Source: Candidatus Uhrbacteria bacterium (lineage in GTDB: Bacteria > Patescibacteriota > Patescibacteriia > UBA9934 > GWF2-40-263). From it: DNA of 38,334 nucleotides. A model generated the notes under the pieces. That model did no database searches. It was not told the DNA's origin and saw only the letters and a program-made list of their open reading frames with translations. Below, piece after piece: positions 1 to 6,105 of the stretch (its first letter is position 1; each line of letters opens with the position of its first letter). The translations under genes and the position numbers were made by a program. Location: NCBI GenBank assembly GCA_016235605.1, contig JACRJW010000034.1, forward strand, positions 1 to 38,334. Reading direction: 5' to 3'.

Positions 1-1
1 A

Positions 2-133
2 TACAATTATCGAGGAGTTTCCAAATATCATTTTCCGATGTATCTTAAAGAAGTGGAGTATCGCTTCAACCATCGCAACGACAATTTATTCAAACTATTT
101 ATGAGTATCTATTTTGGTTACGTTTCGCCCTAA
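2..133 (+). CDS. IS1595/ISXO2-like transposase, C-terminal fragment (cut by window edge)
   Basis: Open from the window edge to a TAA, coding 43 residues. The reading contains GVSKYHFPMYLKEVEYRFNH followed by RNDNLFKLFMSIYFGY, which matches the usual end of the ISXO2-like transposase domain of IS1595-family elements (Tyr-Leu-x-Glu, then the Phe-Asn-His-Arg motif). Only the last part is visible, so it is not possible to say whether the element is intact. No terminal inverted repeat is evident between the stop and the 5S rRNA 20 bp downstream. The family call is by eye. Confidence 0.7.
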   Translation, partial: YNYRGVSKYHFPMYLKEVEYRFNHRNDNLFKLFMSIYFGYVSP

Positions 134-153
134 TTACCAAAAATTAAAGACCC

Positions 154-274
154 CTTTGTCTTGGTGCCACTTCCTTGAGAGGCCACACCCGTTCCCATCT
201 CGAACACGGCCGTTAAGCTCTCAGGGGCCAATGGTAGTGCGATTGCGCGAGAGTAGGTAGGCGCCAGGACAAAG
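154..274 (+). rRNA. rrf: 5S ribosomal RNA
   Basis: Contains the conserved loop A/helix III text CCCATCTCGAACACGG and the helix IV/V segment ending GAGAGTAGGTAGGCGCCAGG. The two ends pair as helix I: CTTTGTCTTGGTGCC with GGCGCCAGGACAAAG. The pairing extends outward as CCCC/GGGG and is followed directly by TTTTTT, so the closing helix of the 5S RNA may double as the intrinsic terminator. No 16S or 23S sequence is visible, so the gene is either at the end of an operon that lies left of the window or stands alone. The ends are estimated to within about 3 nt. Confidence 0.93.
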
Positions 275-381
275 GGGTTTTTTGATTTAAGATTTACCTA
301 CGTCTCGGTGGCTTTCCGACCTCCAGAGTTTCGTATCTCATTCAATTTTCAACAATCAATTAATTGCATTACAATGTTCGC

Positions 382-501
382 ATGGAACCTGAGGCAAAAA
401 AACCCTGTTACCTCTGCCAGATGTTCAAGACGGTTTTTGTTTTTACCTTTGGGGTGATGGTTGGCCTGGTGGCAGCGGTTATTTTTGGCGCCACGCGTTG
501 A
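382..501 (+). CDS. Small single-span membrane peptide (39 aa), unknown function
   Basis: ATG to TGA, 39 residues. A short polar head carries a Cys-Tyr-Leu-Cys motif, then one hydrophobic segment (about residues 15-36, VFVFTFGVMVGLVAAVIF) and a short basic end. A TACAAT box at 370-375 lies 6 nt before the ATG, so the mRNA would be leaderless. A strong terminator follows at 532-569, making this a self-contained transcription unit. I do not recognise the family. CxxC plus one membrane helix could bind metal or be an anchor, but that is a guess. Confidence 0.55.
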   Translation: MEPEAKKPCYLCQMFKTVFVFTFGVMVGLVAAVIFGATR

Positions 502-531
502 TCATGCTCGCCCAGGGCTGTCAATCTTGCC

Positions 532-569
532 AAAAAAACCGCAGAGTTTATGATGTCTGTGGTTTTTTC
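532..569 (+). terminator. Rho-independent terminator
   Basis: Inverted repeat AAAAAACCGCAGA ... TCTGTGGTTTTTT (one wobble) around an 8-12 nt loop, ending in six T. It lies 30 bp after the 39-aa peptide. The A-run on the other side makes it potentially bidirectional. Confidence 0.75.
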
Positions 570-613
570 TTCTCACGACTAACGACAAGCTACAACCTAC
601 CGACCTCCTCATT

Positions 614-1372
614 ATGACCTTTCGATTCATCATCCTGGCCGCTGGCAAGGGAACGCGCATGAAGTCTCCCATTCCCAAAACCTTGACGCCCATTGGCGGT
701 AAGCCTATTTTGCAACACTTGTACGAGTCTATGCAGGCCTCAGGCGTCGACGGTGTTCCTGTCATTGTCGTGGGGCATGAACGTGAACAGCTGTGCTCAC
801 AGTTTGGTGGAGTGTGTGAGTACGTCGTCCAAGAAGAACAGTTGGGGACCGCACACGCGGTGAAGGTTTGTCGCGAGGTTGTCAATGATGCGGACGCGAT
901 TATTGTGCTCTACGGCGATCATCCGTTTGTCTCCGCCCGGACGCTTCGTGATCTAGCGCTGCTTCATGAAAACAAAAAGAGCGTGCTCACCATGATGACG
1001 ACCACGGTCCCGTCGTTTGAAGGATGGTATAGCGCCTACTTGCATTGGGGGCGTATTTTGCGAGACGTCCATGGACATATGATCGGCTCTCGAGAATACA
1101 AAGACGCGATGGAATCTGAGCGAGAGATCCGAGAAGTGAACCCATGCTTTTTCTGTTTCGAAACGAAGTGGTTGTGGGAGAATATCGGTCAGGTGAAAAA
1201 TCTGAATGTGAAACGGGAATATTATTTAACCGACTTGGTTGAGCTCGCTGTAGCGCAGGGCCATGAGATCGCCAGCATGTCGATTCCGCCTGAGGAGGCC
1301 GTGGGCATAAACACACCAGAGGAGCGTGAAATCGCGGAGGCCGTCCTCGCCAAACGTCATGTCAGCGCCTAA
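614..1372 (+). CDS. GlmU-like sugar-1-phosphate nucleotidyltransferase (N-terminal domain only)
   Basis: 252 aa. Family role: transfer of a nucleotide (UDP in GlmU) to a sugar-1-phosphate such as GlcNAc-1-P for cell-wall precursors. Visible motifs are the Rossmann signature LAAGKGTRM (residues 8-16), PKTLTPIGGKP (22-32), QLGTAHAV (about 77-84), YGDHPF (about 99-104) and EYYLTDL (about 203-209), in the same order as GlmU. It stops where GlmU would begin its left-handed beta-helix acetyltransferase domain, so only pyrophosphorylase activity is expected. The next gene starts inside its 3' end (14-bp overlap). The substrate is inferred from similarity to GlmU rather than proven. Confidence 0.85.
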   Translation: MTFRFIILAAGKGTRMKSPIPKTLTPIGGKPILQHLYESMQASGVDGVPVIVVGHEREQLCSQFGGVCEYVVQEEQLGTAHAVKVCREVVNDADAIIVLYGDHPFVSARTLRDLALLHENKKSVLTMMTTTVPSFEGWYSAYLHWGRILRDVHGHMIGSREYKDAMESEREIREVNPCFFCFETKWLWENIGQVKNLNVKREYYLTDLVELAVAQGHEIASMSIPPEEAVGINTPEEREIAEAVLAKRHVSA

Positions 1373-1922
1373 ATTGATTATCATTGGCGGCGCGCCTGCA
1401 ACAGGAAAAAGTGTGTTGGCAGAGCGCGTGGTTGAAGCAACGGGATTTGTCCGCGTGTCAAAAGATCTCCTGAAGGAACATCTTTTTGATGTGATCGAGT
1501 ATCGAGATCGTGAGTGGTCGCGCGAGCTTGGCGCCTTGGCGTTCCCTCTATTCATGGGGATCGTGGAGATGTATTTGAAACGTGGAGAATCTGTCATCAT
1601 GGATAATCCATTCATCCACTGGGCGGACTTGGAATGGTTTCGCCGGTTTGAAAAAAAGTACGGCGTCGAGTTCATCCAAGTGCATCTGACGGCGGATCCT
1701 GCCGTGTTACGTCGGCGTTTTATCGAACGCGCGCACATGCATCGACATCCGGGCCACAACGATGCCCTCGAAGACGTGTTGGAAGAATTTGAAACCAAGT
1801 GGTTCAACAAATCGTTCCTTCCCCTGCCGCTTTCAGGCAAAACAAAAATCGTAGACACGACGGATTTCGGTTCCGTGGACTATGATGAAATTCTGAAGTG
1901 GGTTTTATCGGGTGTCGCCTGA
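1359..1922 (+). CDS. P-loop kinase-like ATPase (AAA_33/zeta-toxin-like fold)
   Basis: 187 aa from the ATG at 1359, chosen because it sits at the overlap with the upstream gene and directly precedes the nucleotide-binding strand. Walker A GGAPATGKS is at residues 9-17, followed by a Lys-Asp-Leu-Leu-Lys segment and DNPFIHW at about residues 79-85 where these kinases place the substrate or Walker B strand. The Arg-rich stretch LRRRFIERAHMHRHPGH resembles a lid. The family phosphorylates small molecules or polynucleotides; the substrate cannot be read from sequence. The 3' end overlaps the convergent mazG gene by 18 bp. Confidence 0.75.
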   Translation: MSAPKLIIIGGAPATGKSVLAERVVEATGFVRVSKDLLKEHLFDVIEYRDREWSRELGALAFPLFMGIVEMYLKRGESVIMDNPFIHWADLEWFRRFEKKYGVEFIQVHLTADPAVLRRRFIERAHMHRHPGHNDALEDVLEEFETKWFNKSFLPLPLSGKTKIVDTTDFGSVDYDEILKWVLSGVA

Positions 1923-2234
1923 GCCACCAATAACTCCGCGTTCTTTTCTTGATTGCAGCTTTTCCTTGTTGGCGAGCGCTATGCTATCGAGATCAAGATC
2001 AAGTTCGCTTGCGATGGCCGCCACGTACCACAGAACATCACCGAGTTCGGCCTTCAAGATTTCACGAAATTCTTCCGTGACCTCTCCCCCGTGATCTCGC
2101 ATGACTTTTTTGATCTTGTTGAGCACCTCGCCTGTTTCGCCTCCAAGTCCAAGCGCCGGATAGTACAAATTTTTTCCCGCGTCTGGATACAGAGCCGTCG
2201 TCTTGGCAAACGCTTGATAGTCAGAGAAATTCAT
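1905..2234 (-). CDS. MazG-like nucleoside triphosphate pyrophosphohydrolase
   Basis: 109 aa. MazG-type all-alpha NTP pyrophosphatases remove pyrophosphate from (often non-canonical) NTPs and protect DNA or lower ppGpp. The Mg-binding pattern is visible: GETGEVLNKIKK (Glu-x-x-Glu, about residues 32-43) and ELGDVLWYVAAIA (Glu-x-x-Asp, about residues 64-76). A TGATAAAAT extended -10 box (TAAAAT at 2243-2248) lies 8 nt before the ATG, implying a leaderless message. The gene stands alone and converges on the kinase gene. Confidence 0.88.
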   Translation of the reverse strand: MNFSDYQAFAKTTALYPDAGKNLYYPALGLGGETGEVLNKIKKVMRDHGGEVTEEFREILKAELGDVLWYVAAIASELDLDLDSIALANKEKLQSRKERGVIGGSGDTR

Positions 2235-2266
2235 AGATCACTATTTTATCATATCTACCCTTGTCG

Positions 2267-2295
2267 TTGACCACGGATAAGTCATTCGGTACCAT
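2267..2295 (+). promoter_or_regulatory. Promoter of toxin-antitoxin module
   Basis: TTGACC (2267-2272), 17-bp spacer, TACCAT (2290-2295). Predicted start is near 2302, about 23 nt before the antitoxin ATG. A short CATA-CTA-TATG palindrome at the -10 could be part of an operator. Confidence 0.5.
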
Positions 2296-2324
2296 ACTAT
2301 ATGTAACTTTTAACGTAAACTCTT

Positions 2325-2603
2325 ATGTCTCACAAATATGATCTGCTTGCTCGTGAAGAGGTTGTCTCCATTCGCGGAATTCAAAGAAACCCTTTGCAAG
2401 CTCTGAAAGGATTTACCCGCGTGATCCGTGGTTCAAAGACAATTGGATTTTTTTTGTCGAATGAAGAGATGGACAATTTGTTTGAGGATCTTGAGGCTGC
2501 AGCCAGCCATGAATTGTGTTCGCGCGTGAAGGAAGCACGCAGATCTCTGAAAAAATCTGACCTCGTTAGCCTAGAGAATGTCGCAGCCATGTATGGGGTT
2601 TGA
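2325..2603 (+). CDS. Phd/YefM-like antitoxin
   Basis: 92 aa. Probable DNA-binding antitoxin that represses the module and neutralises the toxin encoded next. The N-terminal half has the Phd/YefM-like pattern: a short strand, a helix, then a strand with FFLSNEEMDNLFEDLE. The second half is charged and probably the toxin-binding tail. The toxin ATG at 2593 overlaps its end by 11 bp, typical of these operons. Similarity is weak by eye; the call rests mainly on pairing with a recognisable RelE-type toxin. Confidence 0.6.
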   Translation: MSHKYDLLAREEVVSIRGIQRNPLQALKGFTRVIRGSKTIGFFLSNEEMDNLFEDLEAAASHELCSRVKEARRSLKKSDLVSLENVAAMYGV

Positions 2604-2858
2604 ATTGGTTTTGCATAAAAAAGCTTTAAGAGATCTCAGTCATCTGTCGCCTGATATTGCTGGAAGGATCATCGAAAAGCTTCGTTGGTTTGCTCAACAA
2701 GATTCAATACTCCCCTATGCTGTCAGGATGAAGAATTCGGCGTCTGGAGACGTTCGTTTTCGTATGGTGAGTATCGAGCGATCGCCTTAGTTGAAGTTCA
2801 CATTGAAAGGATTGTGATCCTGTCAATTGGTCACCGACGCGAAATTTATCAAAGGTGA
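2593..2858 (+). pseudogene. RelE/ParE-family toxin, frameshifted
   Basis: From ATG 2593 the frame reads LVLHKKALRDLSHLSPDIAG, KLRWFAQQD and MKNSASGDVRFR, then derails and stops at 2790. Reading the next frame from 2766 gives GEYRAIALVEVHIERIVIL and SIGHRREIYQR up to the TGA at 2858. Together these make a complete RelE-like toxin of about 88 aa, including the terminal GHRREIY motif. One base appears missing near 2764-2766. The catalytic C-terminal strand is lost in the frame as given. This is either a genuine inactivation or a one-base sequence error. Confidence 0.8.
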
Positions 2859-2859
2859 T

Positions 2860-4131
2860 ATGCGCTTCATCGTCGACTGGCATGTGCATTCAAAATATTC
2901 TCGAGCATGCTCGAAGGAATTGGTGTTGCCGACGATTGCGAGTTGGTGTGAACGGAAAGGAATCGATATTGTGGCAACCGGTGACTGGACGCATCCGGAG
3001 TGGTTCAAACATTTGCAAGAGAATCTTGTGGAAGTGCGACAAGGAATTTATTCCCTTCGTCCAGCAACCAGCTACCAACGAGCTGCTATCCATTTCATGC
3101 TCGTGACCGAGCTTAGTCAGATTTACAAAAAAGGCGACAAGACACGACGCATTCATAACCTTGTCTTTTCTCCCTCTTTGGAAACGTGTGAGAACGTGAA
3201 TGCAGAACTTGCGCGGCGAGGATTCAATCTGAAAGCCGATGGCCGGCCAATTCTTGGAATCGACTCGGAGGATCTCTACAAACTTTTGAAAGACATCGAC
3301 GAGCGAATTATCGTGGTTCCAGCGCACGCGTGGACGCCGTGGTATGCGATTTTTGGGAGCAAATCCGGTTTCAACGCGATTGAAGAATGTTTTGGCGAGA
3401 TGAGCAAGGAGATCTACGCCATTGAAACAGGACTTTCGTCAGATCCAAGAATGAACTGGCAGTTGTCGCAACTCGATTCTGTCGTGATGGTTTCCAATTC
3501 CGATGCGCACTCACCACGCAATCTTGGACGCGAGGCAAATGTGTTTGAGTTTGATACACCACCGACCTACGATGAGTTTGTGCGCGTCCTGAAAGAACAA
3601 GACGCTACGCGATTCAAGTACACGATCGAATTTTTTCCCGAAGAAGGCAAGTATCACTTCGATGGCTGTGCGGCGTGTGGGTTCTCGTGTGATCCAAAAG
3701 AATCGAGACGTCAGGGTGGGCGCTGTCCGTCTTGCAAGCGTCCGCTCACGCTTGGAGTGCATCATCGTGTTGAGGAGCTTGCTGATCGTGATGCCCAATC
3801 GGTTGCCTCCCGAAAGATTCCTTTCAAATCCATTGTCCCGCTCGCGGAGATTCTTGCGGAGTGCTATGGCGTGAGCTCTGTCTCTTCCAAAAAAGTTGAA
3901 GAGGAGTATCTGCACCTCACGAAGGATCTTGCCAATGAGTTCACGCTTTTGCTCGATACGCCGATAGCGGACATTGAACGATTTGCCCATGCGCCGTGTT
4001 TGGCACAGGCCATCGGTCGTGTCCGAGCTGGACAGGTCGAAATCAAACCAGGGTACGATGGCATCTATGGGACCGTCCGCGTTTTTGGGGGAGATGGACC
4101 TCCACAGCCAAAACAATCAAACTTGTTGTAA
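2860..4131 (+). CDS. Endonuclease Q-like PHP-domain protein (deaminated-DNA repair)
   Basis: 423 aa from ATG 2860, preceded by AAAGGTG and 1 nt after the toxin stop. The N-terminal PHP domain shows the metal-binding series: DWHVHSKYSRACS (about 5-17), ATGDWTHPEW (about 40-49), PAHAWTPWY (about 151-159), ETGLSSDP and SNSDAHSP (about 213-220). A zinc-ribbon follows (Cys-Ala-Ala-Cys ... Cys-Pro-Ser-Cys-Lys, about 268-295), then helical sequence rich in DNA-contact residues. This PHP plus Zn-finger layout is that of EndoQ, which cuts 5' of hypoxanthine, uracil or xanthine in archaea and some bacteria. Such proteins are often mislabelled UvrD helicase; there is no Walker motif here. A terminator follows immediately. 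Confidence 0.8.
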   Translation: MRFIVDWHVHSKYSRACSKELVLPTIASWCERKGIDIVATGDWTHPEWFKHLQENLVEVRQGIYSLRPATSYQRAAIHFMLVTELSQIYKKGDKTRRIHNLVFSPSLETCENVNAELARRGFNLKADGRPILGIDSEDLYKLLKDIDERIIVVPAHAWTPWYAIFGSKSGFNAIEECFGEMSKEIYAIETGLSSDPRMNWQLSQLDSVVMVSNSDAHSPRNLGREANVFEFDTPPTYDEFVRVLKEQDATRFKYTIEFFPEEGKYHFDGCAACGFSCDPKESRRQGGRCPSCKRPLTLGVHHRVEELADRDAQSVASRKIPFKSIVPLAEILAECYGVSSVSSKKVEEEYLHLTKDLANEFTLLLDTPIADIERFAHAPCLAQAIGRVRAGQVEIKPGYDGIYGTVRVFGGDGPPQPKQSNLL

Positions 4132-4134
4132 AAC

Positions 4135-4170
4135 AAAATACTCCCCGTCGCGTCAGGGAGAGTATTTTTT
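4135..4170. terminator. Bidirectional intrinsic terminator
   Basis: AAATACTC ... GAGTATTTTTT stem with CCC/GGG extension. It lies between the convergent EndoQ gene (+) and the tiny basic peptide gene (-). A-run on one side and T-run on the other allow use in both directions. Confidence 0.75.
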
Positions 4171-4176
4171 GAAAAC

Positions 4177-4248
4177 TTACGAGCGCTTCTTGGACTTCTT
4201 TGCGGCCTTGCGCTTTGGTGCGCGTCTCTTAGCCTTCTTTTTTGCCAT
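4177..4248 (-). CDS. Tiny Lys/Arg-rich basic peptide (23 aa)
   Basis: ATG-to-TAA frame of 23 residues made almost only of Lys, Arg and Ala, with one Pro and two Ser; it starts MAKKKAKRRAPKRK. The upstream minus strand carries GGGAGGTGA (core complementary to 4262-4269) 13 nt before the ATG, and a hairpin terminator follows the stop. It is therefore framed like a real gene with promoter (-10 at 4418-4423), long leader, ribosome site and terminator. Its composition resembles histone-H1-like tails or nucleoid/ribosome-associated basic peptides. No family is assigned. Confidence 0.6.
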   Translation of the reverse strand: MAKKKAKRRAPKRKAAKKSKKRS

Positions 4249-4261
4249 AGTGAGTTCTGAA

Positions 4262-4447
4262 TCACCTCCCTCACCTCGCTTGCGCGAGACAAGTCAGAAC
4301 CTTGTTGGTTCCTCCTGAGGTGGAATGTTAACGTGCTCGATCGAGCACTGCACACAAATTAAAGTCGTGCAGTAGATGTCGTCGACGAAAGGACGCGCTT
4401 GCGGCGAGCGATGGATGTATTGTAAAGCAAATATTTTTTTGCAACAA
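4262..4447 (-). promoter_or_regulatory. Promoter and hairpin-rich leader of the basic-peptide gene
   Basis: Minus-strand -35 TTGTTG (4442-4447), 18-bp spacer and -10 TACAAT (4418-4423) predict a start near 4411, giving a leader of about 160 nt. It can form ACTGCAC/GTGCAGT (4347-4373), the perfect palindrome GTGCTCGATCGAGCAC (4333-4348, sharing 2 nt with the previous stem), GAACC/GGTTC (4297-4311) and CTCGC/GCGAG (4275-4288). A Shine-Dalgarno core sits at 4262-4269. The rest of the gap up to 4547 is AT-rich with nothing else recognisable. Confidence 0.45.
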
Positions 4448-4547
4448 GAGGAGAAGAGAATTTTTTTTGTCGTGTAATCATGATGTGGGGTCGTGAGGAA
4501 TTTTTTTCGACATGCGTCATTTTGATTCGTTCAAACGCCTAGTGACT

Positions 4548-5861
4548 TCATGATTCCAAAACGTTTACCGGTGCGCCGACCTGCGCCCACTCATAGATCC
4601 ACTTCATGTCTTCCAAGGACACGTTCACACAACCATGGCTCATCGGGTGACCGAAATTGTTGTGCCACGGCGCATAGTGAATGTAGATGTGCGGATAGAA
4701 CCGCAAGTTATACGGAACCCATCCCAAATCGTAGTTGTACGGACTCCCATCTCCGTAAAACCAGGCGTAGTGGACGAGCGGAAGTTTGGCTAAAATACGG
4801 TGATTTCCAAGCGGAGTGGTGTTATTTTTTCCACTGGAGATGAGAAAACTATTTTGCAAAATGCCTTCCTCCCAGGCGTACAAACGTTGCTGGGAAATAT
4901 CGACGACAATGCTCTGTGGATCTGTTGAAGATGCAAATAATTTTCGCCCTTGGCTGTAGATGACCTGTGTTCCATCTGTAGCGAGTATGAGACTTCCGTG
5001 TGCGACATCGAGTGACTGCAAGGTATCTTGCGTGAGGTCATACAGGAGTCCGCCGTCCGTTGTTGAGAGGACGACCTGATCGTTGAAGACGACCAGAGAC
5101 ATCACGCCAAGCGCATTGAGAGGAAAAATTTTTTCCTCTGTCACCGTGGGTGAGCTGTGGATAACTAGATGCTTCACGGTCGGTGTTTGTGTGTGCTGTT
5201 GCGCGACGATGAGTTCACCATCATACACGGTGCCCACAAGACCTGATCGGTCACTTTCATGAAACGCAAAAAAATTTTCTGTCATCTGCATATCCCCAGC
5301 GTCCCAACTCCACACACGGACGTGAGGACCACCACCGGGGCCAGGAAGCGTCACGAGTTCAGCCGTGCCGTCTCCCGTCAGATCGCCACAGGCGAGATTC
5401 ACTCCCGCCCGAAACGATTCTTCGTACGCAAAAAATCCTCCTCGATCGATCGCCTCTCCCATCGCGTTCCAGACACGAACGTGCGGACCGCCTCCGCGTT
5501 GCGGCGCGGTGACGATTTCATTGACGCCGTCGCCGGTGAGATCGCAGGCAATGACATTCACGCCCACTCCCAAGGTCGATGCGTAGGCGAGGAAACTTCC
5601 AACCTGCGAACCGTCTTGTCGCAAGACCATCACGCGCGGCTCAGACCCAAGTCCTGCTCCCACGATGATTTCTGGGATGCCGTCTGTCCCAAGATCTGCA
5701 AGTGCCAGACTCACCCCACCCACGTCATCGCCCACAGGGAATGCAAATAAAGTCTTTCCGTCAAAAGATTTGATGGTGACCGATTGAGGATGGGAGGCAA
5801 GAGCGATTCGCCCAGGTGAGACCAGAAGAGCGACAACAGTGATCAGAACCAGGAAGCGCAT
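4548..5861 (-). CDS. L,D-transpeptidase (YkuD) with FG-GAP/VCBS-like repeats, secreted
   Basis: 437 aa from ATG 5861; the frame is open further upstream, but that part is tRNA-Ala read as protein. A signal peptide is clear (MRFLVLITVVALLVSPGRIALA). Residues about 35-200 carry repeated D-L-x-x-D-G-x-x-E-I-V units (ALADLGTDGIPEIIVG, ACDLTGDGVNEIVTAP, ACGDLTGDGTAELVTL) as in FG-GAP beta-propellers. The C-terminus is a YkuD catalytic domain: HIYIHYAPWHNN, then SHGCVN with the nucleophile Cys at about 411 and His 409. It should act outside the membrane, cross-linking peptidoglycan or anchoring proteins. Propeller plus YkuD in one chain is uncommon. It starts 33 bp after tRNA-Ala. Confidence 0.9.
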   Translation of the reverse strand: MRFLVLITVVALLVSPGRIALASHPQSVTIKSFDGKTLFAFPVGDDVGGVSLALADLGTDGIPEIIVGAGLGSEPRVMVLRQDGSQVGSFLAYASTLGVGVNVIACDLTGDGVNEIVTAPQRGGGPHVRVWNAMGEAIDRGGFFAYEESFRAGVNLACGDLTGDGTAELVTLPGPGGGPHVRVWSWDAGDMQMTENFFAFHESDRSGLVGTVYDGELIVAQQHTQTPTVKHLVIHSSPTVTEEKIFPLNALGVMSLVVFNDQVVLSTTDGGLLYDLTQDTLQSLDVAHGSLILATDGTQVIYSQGRKLFASSTDPQSIVVDISQQRLYAWEEGILQNSFLISSGKNNTTPLGNHRILAKLPLVHYAWFYGDGSPYNYDLGWVPYNLRFYPHIYIHYAPWHNNFGHPMSHGCVNVSLEDMKWIYEWAQVGAPVNVLES

Positions 5862-5893
5862 ACCCACGTATGATAACAAAAAACCGCACAGGA

Positions 5894-5969
5894 TGGTGGA
5901 CCAATGGGGATTCGAACCCCAGACCCCCGCCTTGCAAAGGCGATGCTCTACCAACTGAGCTATTGGCCC
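5894..5969 (-). tRNA. tRNA-Ala (UGC)
   Basis: Cloverleaf read on the minus strand: acceptor GGGCCAA/TTGGTCC, D arm AGCTCAGTTGGTAGAGC, anticodon loop TTTGCAA with anticodon TGC, T arm GGGGTTCGAATCCCC, and an encoded CCA end. A consensus promoter lies upstream at 6000-6028. Confidence 0.95.
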
Positions 5970-5999
5970 ATCAACCTGTGTGGCTTTTTGGACGGCGCA

Positions 6000-6028
6000 A
6001 TCGTATCAATGTTGAAGGCCCATGTCAA
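6000..6028 (-). promoter_or_regulatory. Promoter of tRNA-Ala
   Basis: On the minus strand TTGACA (6023-6028), 17-bp spacer, TACGAT (6000-6005). Predicted start is near 5993, about 24 nt before the tRNA. It may also feed the transpeptidase gene, as no hairpin terminator separates the two. Confidence 0.75.
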
Positions 6029-6037
6029 CCGCATCGT

Positions 6038-6066
6038 TTGACAAAACCGCCGGTTTCCTGTATCTT
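6038..6066 (+). promoter_or_regulatory. Promoter of the lytic-transglycosylase-like gene
   Basis: TTGACA (6038-6043), 17-bp spacer, TATCTT (6061-6066). It faces away from the tRNA-Ala promoter, with the two -35 boxes only 9 bp apart. The predicted leader of about 33 nt includes the ribosome site GGAGG. Confidence 0.75.
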
Positions 6067-6105
6067 TTTTCAGTTCTGAGGAATGTTCCTCGGACAGGAG
6101 GCTGA

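Noticed and set aside
5862-5954. 31-residue N-terminal extension of the L,D-transpeptidase
   Set aside because: It is the antisense-free reading of tRNA-Ala as protein; the signal peptide starts at ATG 5861.
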